A DNA stretch of 43,176 bases from an uncultured Flavobacterium sp. (GTDB lineage Bacteria > Bacteroidota > Bacteroidia > Flavobacteriales > Flavobacteriaceae). The notes beneath the pieces were generated by a model. The model did not search any database. It saw nothing but the letters and a program-made list of their open reading frames with translations, and had not been told where the DNA came from. The translations under genes and the position numbers were made by a program. Of the stretch, positions 29,589 through 39,091 are shown one piece after another (the first letter of the stretch is position 1; each line of letters begins with the position of its first letter). The stretch covers positions 1-43,176 of the forward strand of contig CAJXRR010000002.1 of the NCBI GenBank assembly GCA_913060575.1. Reading direction: 5' to 3'.

Positions 29589-31895
29589 ATGAATCAAGAT
29601 TATATCATTCCAAATGAGTGGTCTATCGTAGAAGAAGGATTTGACCCTAAGACTGTAAAATCATCTGAAAGCCTTTTCAGTATTGGTAATGGAGCTATGG
29701 GCCAAAGAGCAAATTTTGAAGAAGATTATTCAGGAGAGACGTTTCAAGGAAGTTATATTGCAGGAGTATATTACCCAGATAAAACAAGAGTAGGTTGGTG
29801 GAAAAATGGATATCCAGAATATTTTGCCAAAGTCCTGAACGCTCCAAATTGGATCGGAATTAATGTATTTGTCAATCAAGAGAAATTAGACCTTAATACC
29901 TGTAAAGAAATTTCGAACTTTAGAAGAGAGCTCAACATGAAAGAAGGTTGGCTTTCTAGAAGTTTTAAAGCAACTTTACAAAACAACATTCAAATTAATG
30001 TAGTTAGTAAACGATTTTTGAGCTTACAGTTTGATGAATTAGGAGTTATCAATTATTCTGTAACACCAATAAACTCAGATGCAGAAATCACTTTAACTTC
30101 TTATTTAGACGGAGCTATTACCAATGAAGATACTAATTGGGACGATCAGTTTTGGAATATCACAGATATTACTCAAGAAAATCATCAGTCATTTATACAA
30201 GCAACAACCATGAAAACAGATTTTCATACCTGTACATTCATGGAATCAAGAGTATTTGTAGACAATCAATTAGTGAATTTAGACTGCGAAGAAATAAACT
30301 CTTCAGCTTCGGTTTCTACTTCTTACACAAACCAAACCAAACAAGGACAGACTATTGCCATTCATAAGTTTGGAGGGTATGTTGTGGATAGAAATCATGA
30401 CAAATTCAAACTCGTAGAGGCTGCAAAAAACATATTAAAAAAAGGAACTGATTTAGGTTTCGAAAAATTATTAGAGCTTCAAAAGAAATCATGGACTCAA
30501 ATTTGGGACATGGCAGATATCACTATTGAAGGAGATGTAAAAGCGCAACAAGCCATAAGGTTCAATATATTTCAATTAAACCAAACCTATTTAGGAACTG
30601 ATGCCTCACTAAACATAGGGCCTAAAGGCTTTACTGGTGAAAAATATGGAGGTAGTACCTATTGGGATACGGAAGCTTATTGTATTCCTTTCTACATGGC
30701 GACAAAAGATCAAAAAGTAGCAAGAACTTTATTAGAATATCGATACAATCATCTAGAGAAAGCTATTGAGAATGCTGAAAAATTAGGATTCAAAAATGGA
30801 GCTGCTCTATACCCAATGGTGACGATGAATGGAGAAGAATGTCATAACGAATGGGAAATTACTTTTCAAGAAATTCATAGAAACGGAGCCATTGCTTTTG
30901 CCATTTACAACTATCACCGATATACGAATGATTATAGTTATATTCCAGAAAAAGGATTAGAAGTATTAATAGCGATTGCTCGTTTTTGGCATCAAAGAGC
31001 TACTTACTCTACAGATAAAGGAAAGTATGTAATTTTAGGTGTAACAGGTCCAAACGAATACGAAAACAATATTAACAACAATTGGTATACAAATTATATT
31101 GCAAAATGGTGTATTGATTATGCTGTTGAATGTCTATATAAAGTAGCTGATGCGTATAGAGAGGATTCAATTAGAATTCTTAAAAAAACAAAGGTAACAA
31201 AAGCGGAAATTGAAAAATGGAAAGAAGTTGCAGAAAATATGTTTTTTCCCTATTCAGAAGAACATAAAGTCTTTTTGCAGCAAGATGGATTTTTAGACAA
31301 AGACTTAGTAACTGTTGCCGATTTAGATCAATCACAAAGACCCATCAATCAGCATTGGTCTTGGGATAGAATTTTACGATCTCCTTACATCAAACAAGCA
31401 GATACATTACAAGGGTTTTATTTCTTTGAAGACCATTTTTCAGAAGAAGAATTAGAACGTCATTATAATTTTTATGAACCATTTACCGTTCACGAATCTT
31501 CTTTGTCTCCTTGTGTACACAGCGTTCAGGCGGCTAAACTAGGTAAAATGGACGAAGCTTATACCTTCTATCTTAGAACCTCTAGATTAGACTTAGACGA
31601 TTACAATCATGAAGTGCATGAAGGACTACATATTACATCTATGGCAGGTACTTGGATGAGTATTGTAGAAGGTTTTGGAGGAATGAGAGTAAAGGATAAT
31701 AAATTATCATTTACGCCTAGAATTCCAAAACAATGGAAAGGATACTCGTTTAAAATTAATTTTAGAAATCAGGTTTTAAAAGTTAACATACACCAAAACA
31801 AAACTGATTTTGAATTAGATAGTGGAGATGAATTAACCATTTTAGTGAACGATAAATTAGTGGTAGTTACCCCAAACGACTTAGTAACAGTATAG
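29589..31895 (+). CDS. GH65 family glycoside phosphorylase, probably maltose phosphorylase
   Basis: SLFSIGNGAMGQRANFEE, GGSTYWDTEAYCIPFY, and GEECHNEWEITFQEIHRNGA containing the putative catalytic Glu. No signal peptide. Confidence 0.92.
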   Translation: MNQDYIIPNEWSIVEEGFDPKTVKSSESLFSIGNGAMGQRANFEEDYSGETFQGSYIAGVYYPDKTRVGWWKNGYPEYFAKVLNAPNWIGINVFVNQEKLDLNTCKEISNFRRELNMKEGWLSRSFKATLQNNIQINVVSKRFLSLQFDELGVINYSVTPINSDAEITLTSYLDGAITNEDTNWDDQFWNITDITQENHQSFIQATTMKTDFHTCTFMESRVFVDNQLVNLDCEEINSSASVSTSYTNQTKQGQTIAIHKFGGYVVDRNHDKFKLVEAAKNILKKGTDLGFEKLLELQKKSWTQIWDMADITIEGDVKAQQAIRFNIFQLNQTYLGTDASLNIGPKGFTGEKYGGSTYWDTEAYCIPFYMATKDQKVARTLLEYRYNHLEKAIENAEKLGFKNGAALYPMVTMNGEECHNEWEITFQEIHRNGAIAFAIYNYHRYTNDYSYIPEKGLEVLIAIARFWHQRATYSTDKGKYVILGVTGPNEYENNINNNWYTNYIAKWCIDYAVECLYKVADAYREDSIRILKKTKVTKAEIEKWKEVAENMFFPYSEEHKVFLQQDGFLDKDLVTVADLDQSQRPINQHWSWDRILRSPYIKQADTLQGFYFFEDHFSEEELERHYNFYEPFTVHESSLSPCVHSVQAAKLGKMDEAYTFYLRTSRLDLDDYNHEVHEGLHITSMAGTWMSIVEGFGGMRVKDNKLSFTPRIPKQWKGYSFKINFRNQVLKVNIHQNKTDFELDSGDELTILVNDKLVVVTPNDLVTV

Positions 31896-31927
31896 AGAGG
31901 GTTTTGTAGCTGTTTAAAAAATAAAAG

Positions 31928-33862
31928 ATGAAAAAAAAAATCTATCTATTTGCATTCTTTGGCTTTCTTTTTTTGACTTCATGTCAAGAGAATCATATAA
32001 ATACAGATGCACCCGAACTTTCAGAAACATCAAATGATGTTGAACGAGTAGAGCCGCCAAATTGGTGGGTTGGTTTTGAAAACACTCAATTGCAATTACT
32101 TGTAAATCACCCTAATATTGGTAGAGCAGAAGCTTCTGTTTTATATCCTGGAGTTACTTTAAAAAAGGCTCACCAAGCAAAAAGTCCTAACTATGTATTT
32201 TTAGATTTAGAAATTAGTGATAAAGCTCCTGCAGGGAAATTTAACATCGTTTTTAAAACTCCAGAAGGGAAAGAATTAAAACAAACGTATGAGTTAAAAT
32301 CAAGGGAAAAATCAGCAGAAGAATATGTAGGTTTTAATAGCTCCGATGTATTGTATTTGATTACACCAGATAGATTTGCTAATGGAAATTCAAAAAATGA
32401 TGTTTTTGAAAGCTTGAATGAAAAAAAGATCAATAGAAAAGACGATTATGCACGTCATGGAGGAGACATTACAGGAATTACAAATCATTTAGATTACATC
32501 CAAGAGATGGGTTTTACAGCAGTTTGGCCAAGTCCTTTATTGACCAATGATATGCCAGGACAATCTTATCATGGATATGCTATGACAGATTTTTACGAAG
32601 TAGATCCTAGATTTGGCACATTAGAAGAATATAGGAAATTAGCAAATGAAGGACATAAAAGAGGTATTAAACTTATTATGGATCAAGTAGCCAATCATTG
32701 CGGATTAGAACATTGGTGGATGAGAGATTTACCATTTTCTGATTGGGTAAACTACCAAGAGAATTATGAAAATAATATAGACAATTGGAACAATAGCGTT
32801 AATCAAAACACCAATCATAGAAGAACAGCCAATCAAGATTCCTATGCTTCACAAGTAGACAAAAATCGTTTGTCTCAAGGATGGTTTGTTTCTGGAATGC
32901 CAGATTTAAATCAGCGAAACCCTTTTATGGCAAATTACATCACACAAAATAGTATTTGGTGGATTGAGACTTTAGGTTTGGGTGGAATTCGTCAAGACAC
33001 TTACCCGTATCCAGACAAAGAATTTATGTCAAATTGGGCAGGAGCCATCATGAAAGAATATCCCAACTTTAATATCGTGGGAGAAGAATGGAGTTATAAT
33101 CCATTATTAATTAGTTATTGGCAAGATGGAAAAGTAAACAAAGACGGATACGATTCTAATTTGCGTTCTACCATGGATTTTGCCATGCAAAGTTTGGTAG
33201 TGCAAGCCTTAAACGAAGAAGAATCTTGGGACAAAGGGTTGGTGAAAATCTATGAAGGTTTGGCGAATGATTTTGCCTATTACAACCCAAAAGACATTAT
33301 GGTATTTCCAGATAACCATGACATGAGTAGAATTTTTACTCAGTTGAAAGGAAATATTCCAAATACAAAAATGGCGTTGAGTACTTATTTAACCTTGCCA
33401 AGAACTCCACAGATATATTACGGAACAGAAATTTTAATGGATGATTTCAAAAAACCAGGTGATCACGGATTGATTCGTACAGATTTCCCTGGAGGATGGA
33501 ATGGAGATACAGTCAATGCATTTACTGGAGAAGGTTTGTCAGCAGATCAAAAAGACATGCAATCTTTTTTAAAGACCTTATTAAATTATAGAAAATCTAG
33601 TAAAGCAATTCATGTAGGAAAAACGATTCACTTTGCTCCAAGAGAAGGTATCTATGTAATGTTTAGAATGTATGAAGATGAAATAGTCACGATTATTTTA
33701 AACAAATCTGATGTAACACAAGTTGAAACAGGAATAGTCGCTGAAATTGGATTAGAAGGAAAAACAGTCAAAGATATTATTACTGGAAAAGAAATGATTT
33801 TTAAAGACGAAATCACAATCAATCCCAATGGAGTGACTTTATTGACCACTAAACTCAAATAA
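31928..33862 (+). CDS. GH13 neopullulanase/cyclomaltodextrinase-like lipoprotein (SusA-like)
   Basis: Lipobox FLFLTSCQEN, N-terminal E-set-like domain, GH13 motifs DQVANHCG, GIRQDTYPY, IVGEEW, FPDNHDMSR. Confidence 0.9.
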   Translation: MKKKIYLFAFFGFLFLTSCQENHINTDAPELSETSNDVERVEPPNWWVGFENTQLQLLVNHPNIGRAEASVLYPGVTLKKAHQAKSPNYVFLDLEISDKAPAGKFNIVFKTPEGKELKQTYELKSREKSAEEYVGFNSSDVLYLITPDRFANGNSKNDVFESLNEKKINRKDDYARHGGDITGITNHLDYIQEMGFTAVWPSPLLTNDMPGQSYHGYAMTDFYEVDPRFGTLEEYRKLANEGHKRGIKLIMDQVANHCGLEHWWMRDLPFSDWVNYQENYENNIDNWNNSVNQNTNHRRTANQDSYASQVDKNRLSQGWFVSGMPDLNQRNPFMANYITQNSIWWIETLGLGGIRQDTYPYPDKEFMSNWAGAIMKEYPNFNIVGEEWSYNPLLISYWQDGKVNKDGYDSNLRSTMDFAMQSLVVQALNEEESWDKGLVKIYEGLANDFAYYNPKDIMVFPDNHDMSRIFTQLKGNIPNTKMALSTYLTLPRTPQIYYGTEILMDDFKKPGDHGLIRTDFPGGWNGDTVNAFTGEGLSADQKDMQSFLKTLLNYRKSSKAIHVGKTIHFAPREGIYVMFRMYEDEIVTIILNKSDVTQVETGIVAEIGLEGKTVKDIITGKEMIFKDEITINPNGVTLLTTKLK

Positions 33863-33863
33863 G

Positions 33864-34814
33864 ATGAAAAAATATATTCTTCCATTTTTATTTGTAATCT
33901 CTATTATTTCTTGTCAAACACAAGAAAAGAAAGATTCAAAAATTGCTGTTAAAACAGATCACAGTATTCAATTAGGTTCAGGAACCATTCAAAGAATAGA
34001 TTCTTTTCCTTCAAAAAACATCGTGCCAAGACCTGTAGACATTTGGCTTCCTGATGGGTATTCTAACAATAAAAAATACGCGGTTTTGTACATGCATGAC
34101 GGACAGATGCTATTCGATTCTTTGAGTACTTGGAACAAACAAGAATGGAAGGTAGATGAATGGGCAGGTCAATTACAAAAAGAAGGAAAAACAAAAGATT
34201 TTATAGTTGTCGCTCCACATAATATTTCTAAAATAAGATGGAATGATTATTTTCCAGAGAAAGCCTTCAATTACCTTTCTAAATCGGCACAAGATTCGTT
34301 AAAAATGATGGCCAAAAAAAATAATTTTGAAATGACAATGAATGCTGATAGGTATCTAAAATTCTTAACAGAAGAATTAAAACTTTACATCGATCAAAAC
34401 TATTCTGTACAAACAGATAAAGCCAATACAGTAGTTTCTGGCTCAAGTATGGGTGGTTTAATTTCTATGTACGCTATAAGTGAATATCCAGATGTATTTG
34501 GTGCTGCAGCTTGTATTTCTACACATTGGCCGGGTGCTGGTGTTTATGAAGGAAACCCAATGCCCGAAGCTATTTTTGCCTATATGAAAGAACACACACC
34601 TCCTTCAAAAGACCATAGATTATATTTTGATTATGGAACTAAAACCTTAGATCAATTCTATCCTCAATATGCAGAAACTGTAAATAAAATTTATACTGAT
34701 AACGGATACGACTCAACAAACTTTGTTAATAGATTATTTGAAGGAGCAGATCATTCAGAAAACTCTTGGAATCAACGATTAGATATTCCATTTATTTTTT
34801 TATTAGGTAAGTAA
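33864..34814 (+). CDS. Alpha/beta-hydrolase esterase (Esterase D / enterochelin-esterase-like) lipoprotein
   Basis: Lipobox ISIISCQTQ, nucleophile elbow GSSMGGL, VLYMHDGQMLFD, and a C-terminal GADHSENSW providing the His. Confidence 0.85.
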   Translation: MKKYILPFLFVISIISCQTQEKKDSKIAVKTDHSIQLGSGTIQRIDSFPSKNIVPRPVDIWLPDGYSNNKKYAVLYMHDGQMLFDSLSTWNKQEWKVDEWAGQLQKEGKTKDFIVVAPHNISKIRWNDYFPEKAFNYLSKSAQDSLKMMAKKNNFEMTMNADRYLKFLTEELKLYIDQNYSVQTDKANTVVSGSSMGGLISMYAISEYPDVFGAAACISTHWPGAGVYEGNPMPEAIFAYMKEHTPPSKDHRLYFDYGTKTLDQFYPQYAETVNKIYTDNGYDSTNFVNRLFEGADHSENSWNQRLDIPFIFLLGK

Positions 34815-34815
34815 T

Positions 34816-37197
34816 ATGAAAAAAATAGTTGTTCTTTTTACAGTATTTTTAATTAGTCAATCAGTTTTTACACAGAATTCTGACAGAAAATACGTGTCTC
34901 ACTCAGATGAAGGCGGAGTATTTAAAGTAGTTACCAATGATGGTCAATACATTTTTCAAGTCTTTTCTTCTTCTATCATACAAACTTCTTTTATACCTAA
35001 AGAGGAAACACAAGATAAAAAATCACATGCTGTTGTGATGATTCCACATAAGATAAAAACAAATTACTCATTTAAAGGAGATACCATTATGTATGCAACT
35101 AATGGAGTTGCAGTCTCTATTACCACAGTTCCTTTTAAAGTATCTTATACATATAAAGGAAAAAAAATTATCTCTGAAAAAAGAGGGTATCAAAAACTAG
35201 AGAGCTCTGAAACCATTGAATTTAATCTAAACAAAGATGAAGTGTTGTATGGTGGAGGAGCGAGAGCTTTAGGAATGAACAGAAGAGGAAATAGACTTTC
35301 ATTGTATAACAAAGCGCATTATGGGTATGAAACCCGTTCAGAGTTGATGAATTTCACATTACCAATTGTTGTTTCTTCTGAGATGTATATGATTCATTTC
35401 GATAATGCTCCCATTGGATACTTAGATTTAGATAGTAAAAAAGACAATACACTAACGTATGAAACCATTTCAGGAAGAAAAACCTATCAAGTAATTGTAG
35501 GTGATTCTTGGTTCAATATTTTAGATAATTATACCGATCTAACAGGAAAACAACCTTTACCACCTCGTTGGGTATTTGGAAATTTTTCAAGCAGATTTGG
35601 ATATCATAGTCAAGAAGAAACAGAAAACACCATTGCTAAATTTAAAGAGGATAAGATTCCAGTTGATGCAATCATATTGGATTTATACTGGTTCGGAAAA
35701 ACAGTTAAAGGAACCATGGGAAATTTAGCTGTTGACAAAGATTCTTTTCCAGACATGAAAGGAATGGTTTCTAGATTAAAAGATAAAGGGGTAAAAACAG
35801 TTTTAATTACGGAACCATTTGTTTTAACAACTTCAAATCGTTGGGAAGAAGCTGTTAAGAAAGAGGTGTTAGCAAAAGATTCTCTAGGGAATCCATTTAA
35901 ATACGATTTCTATTTTGGAAATACAGGATTAATAGACATCTACAATCCCAAAGGAGAACAATGGTTTTGGAATCGTTACAAAGAAATTATTGATTTAGGT
36001 GTTAAAGGAATGTGGGGAGATCTAGGCGAGCCAGAAGTACATCCATCAAAATTAATACACGCAACAGGAACAGCCGATGAAGTTCACAATATTTACGGGC
36101 ATGATTGGGCAAGACTCGTTTTTGAAGGTTATCAAAGAGAGTATCCTAAGGATCGACCTTTTATTTTAATGAGAGCTGGTTACTCAGGGTCTCAAAGATA
36201 TGGACTCATTCCTTGGTCTGGCGATGTGAGTAGAAGTTGGGGAGGATTGCAATCTCAACCAGAAATTTCTTTACAAATGGGAATGCAAGGAATTGGATAT
36301 ATGCATTCTGATTTAGGTGGATTTGCTGGAGCAAATTTAGATGATGAACTTTATACACGTTGGTTACAATACGGAGTTTTTCAACCTATTTTTAGACCAC
36401 ACGCGCAAGAAGATGTTCCAAGTGAGCCTGTTTTTAGATCTAAAAAAGCCAAAGCTTTAGCGAAAGCAGCTATAGAATTACGCTATAAATTATTACCCTA
36501 CAACTACAATATTGCCTATCAAAACAGTCATGATGGAACTCCATTAATGCGTCCATTATTATTTGAAGAGCCGACAAAAAAACAACTAAATTCTTTGTCT
36601 TCAACGTATTTATGGGGTCATGACTTTTTGATTACACCTATTTTAAAACCTGAAGAAACTCAGGTAGAAGTTTATTTTCCTGAAAATAATATTTGGTTCG
36701 ACTTTTATTCTGATGAACGAATTGAAGGAGGTCAAACAAATACAGTTTTTACCAATGAAATATCAATTCCAACCTATGTGAGAGCTGGAGCTTTTATTTT
36801 AATGGCAAAACCGATGCAGACTACTGAAGAATATAAGGCTTCAGAGTTTGTATTGCATTACTATCATGATACTAGTATTTTAGAAAGTGAAAGAGAATAT
36901 TATAATGACGATGGAAAAACACCCAAAGCCTTTGAAAAAGGAATTTTTGAAATGCTAGAATTTGAAGCTGAGGTAGATAAAAAATGGTTGGAAATCGATT
37001 TTGAAGCCGAAATAGGTGAAAATTATCAATCTTCAGACAAACAAATTCAATTGATAGTTCATAATGTAAATTGGACACCAAAAATGGTAAAATTGAACGG
37101 TAAGAAAATTGTTGTCAAAAAGGAAGCAAATACGTTAATTATTCCTGTGCAATGGAATACGAATAAAGAAGTGAAAATTAAAATTTCATTAAAATAA
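34816..37197 (+). CDS. GH31 alpha-glucosidase-like enzyme, secreted
   Basis: Signal peptide and GH31 motifs DAIILDLYWFGK, GMWGDLGEPEVHP, RAGYSGSQRYGLIPWSGDVSRSW, GYMHSDLGGFAG. Confidence 0.93.
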   Translation: MKKIVVLFTVFLISQSVFTQNSDRKYVSHSDEGGVFKVVTNDGQYIFQVFSSSIIQTSFIPKEETQDKKSHAVVMIPHKIKTNYSFKGDTIMYATNGVAVSITTVPFKVSYTYKGKKIISEKRGYQKLESSETIEFNLNKDEVLYGGGARALGMNRRGNRLSLYNKAHYGYETRSELMNFTLPIVVSSEMYMIHFDNAPIGYLDLDSKKDNTLTYETISGRKTYQVIVGDSWFNILDNYTDLTGKQPLPPRWVFGNFSSRFGYHSQEETENTIAKFKEDKIPVDAIILDLYWFGKTVKGTMGNLAVDKDSFPDMKGMVSRLKDKGVKTVLITEPFVLTTSNRWEEAVKKEVLAKDSLGNPFKYDFYFGNTGLIDIYNPKGEQWFWNRYKEIIDLGVKGMWGDLGEPEVHPSKLIHATGTADEVHNIYGHDWARLVFEGYQREYPKDRPFILMRAGYSGSQRYGLIPWSGDVSRSWGGLQSQPEISLQMGMQGIGYMHSDLGGFAGANLDDELYTRWLQYGVFQPIFRPHAQEDVPSEPVFRSKKAKALAKAAIELRYKLLPYNYNIAYQNSHDGTPLMRPLLFEEPTKKQLNSLSSTYLWGHDFLITPILKPEETQVEVYFPENNIWFDFYSDERIEGGQTNTVFTNEISIPTYVRAGAFILMAKPMQTTEEYKASEFVLHYYHDTSILESEREYYNDDGKTPKAFEKGIFEMLEFEAEVDKKWLEIDFEAEIGENYQSSDKQIQLIVHNVNWTPKMVKLNGKKIVVKKEANTLIIPVQWNTNKEVKIKISLK

Positions 37198-37202
37198 GTC
37201 AG

Positions 37203-39074
37203 ATGAACACGAAGAATACACTTTTATATTTATTGGTTTTTTCTGTGTTGTTTGGTTGTCAGACAGATAAAAAAACCGAAGGAATAATAGTTAAAGAGAA
37301 AATTCAAAAGAAAGTAGTATATCAGGTTTTTACAAGATTATTTGGAAATACAAATACCACTAATAAACCTTGGGGAACTATTGAAGAAAATGGTGTTGGT
37401 AAGTTTGCAGATTTTACAGACAAAGCTTTAAGAGAAATCAAAGACTTAGGAGTCACTCACATTTGGTACACTGGAGTTCCACATCATGATGTGATTCGTG
37501 ATTATACAAAATATGGAATTTCAAATGACGATCCAGATGTTGTAAAAGGACGTGCAGGATCTCCTTATGCAGTTAAAGATTATTACAATGTAAATCCTGA
37601 TTTAGCCATCGATCCCGCACATCGTTTACATGAATTTGAAGCTTTAATCGATAGAACTCACAAAGTAGGATTGAAATTGTTAATTGATATTGTGCCCAAT
37701 CATGTTGCAAGAAACTATGAGGGATTGACCAATCCAAAAGGAGTCCGAGATTTTGGAGCAGATGATAATAAACAGGTTGTTTATGACGTTAATAATAATT
37801 TTTATTACAACCCAGGAAAACCTTTTGAGGTTCCAGATTTTTTAAATAGTTACTTGCCTTTAGGTGGTGAAAAACATCTGATGTCAGATCAAAAATTTAA
37901 TGAGAATCCAGCTAAATGGACAGGAAATGGCTCACGTGCCTCTAAGCCTCATTTTTATGATTGGTATGAAACTGTAAAAGTAAATTATGGGATTAGTCCT
38001 GAAGGAAGAAAAGATTTTGATGAATTACCAGAAGGATTTGAAAACGAAGATTACAAAAAACACTACAATTTTTGGAAAGATAAAACTGTACCAAGCTCTT
38101 GGATAAAGTTTAAAGATATTGCTCATTATTGGATAGATAAAGGTGTAGATGGTTTTCGTTATGATATGGCAGAAATGGTTCCGGTTGAATTTTGGAGTTT
38201 TATGAATTCATCCATCAAAATGAAGAATCCAAATGCATTTTTGTTGGCGGAAGTTTACAATCCAAAAGAATATAGAAATTATATTAAAAAAGGTAAAATG
38301 GATTACTTGTATGACAAAGTTCAGTTATATGATACCATTAAACATATAATGCAAGGTCATGGTTTAACAGATAATATTCCTCCGATACAAGAAGATTTAA
38401 AAGACATAGAGCATCATATGTTACACTTTTTAGAGAATCATGACGAACAAAGAATTGCGAGTCCAGATTTTGCAGGAAATGCTTTAATTGGAAAACCGGC
38501 TATGGTGGTTTCTACCACAATTAGCTCAGCTCCAACAATGATTTATTTTGGTCAAGAATTTGGTGAACCTGGAGCTGAAGATGCCGGATTTGGAACACCG
38601 ACAAGAACTTCTATTTTCGATTATATTGGCGTGCCTAGTCTTCAACGTTGGGTTAATAACAAACAGTTTGATGGAGGTCAATCAACCAAAGAAGAATTAC
38701 AATTAAGAGACTTTTACAAACGCTTGTTAAACTTCACGATTAACAGTGAAGCTTTGATGGGAGCATACGAAGATATTCATCAATTTAATAGAGAAAGGAC
38801 ACTCAATTATAATTCAAAAATAGTATCATTTGCTCGTTGGTCAGAGAATGAAAAGCTGATAATTATCTCAAATTTTGATGCCGTTGGTCATCATAGATTT
38901 GTATTAGAAATCCCTTCAAAAATCATTAAAAGATGGAGTTTAAGCGATGGTAAATATCAACTAAAAGATGCTTTGTATAATAAAGTCTCGTATACATTGA
39001 ATGTAGCTGATTCAAAAGGATTCATAACAATTAAAATGAAGCCCCTAGAGTCTTTTATACTTCAACTACAATAA
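37203..39074 (+). CDS. GH13 alpha-amylase family lipoprotein, subfamily uncertain
   Basis: Lipobox VLFGCQTD and GH13 motifs DIVPNHVARN, GVDGFRYDMAEM, LLAEVYNP, FLENHDEQR. Confidence 0.88.
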   Translation: MNTKNTLLYLLVFSVLFGCQTDKKTEGIIVKEKIQKKVVYQVFTRLFGNTNTTNKPWGTIEENGVGKFADFTDKALREIKDLGVTHIWYTGVPHHDVIRDYTKYGISNDDPDVVKGRAGSPYAVKDYYNVNPDLAIDPAHRLHEFEALIDRTHKVGLKLLIDIVPNHVARNYEGLTNPKGVRDFGADDNKQVVYDVNNNFYYNPGKPFEVPDFLNSYLPLGGEKHLMSDQKFNENPAKWTGNGSRASKPHFYDWYETVKVNYGISPEGRKDFDELPEGFENEDYKKHYNFWKDKTVPSSWIKFKDIAHYWIDKGVDGFRYDMAEMVPVEFWSFMNSSIKMKNPNAFLLAEVYNPKEYRNYIKKGKMDYLYDKVQLYDTIKHIMQGHGLTDNIPPIQEDLKDIEHHMLHFLENHDEQRIASPDFAGNALIGKPAMVVSTTISSAPTMIYFGQEFGEPGAEDAGFGTPTRTSIFDYIGVPSLQRWVNNKQFDGGQSTKEELQLRDFYKRLLNFTINSEALMGAYEDIHQFNRERTLNYNSKIVSFARWSENEKLIIISNFDAVGHHRFVLEIPSKIIKRWSLSDGKYQLKDALYNKVSYTLNVADSKGFITIKMKPLESFILQLQ

Positions 39075-39091
39075 TTTAAAACTATAAAATC

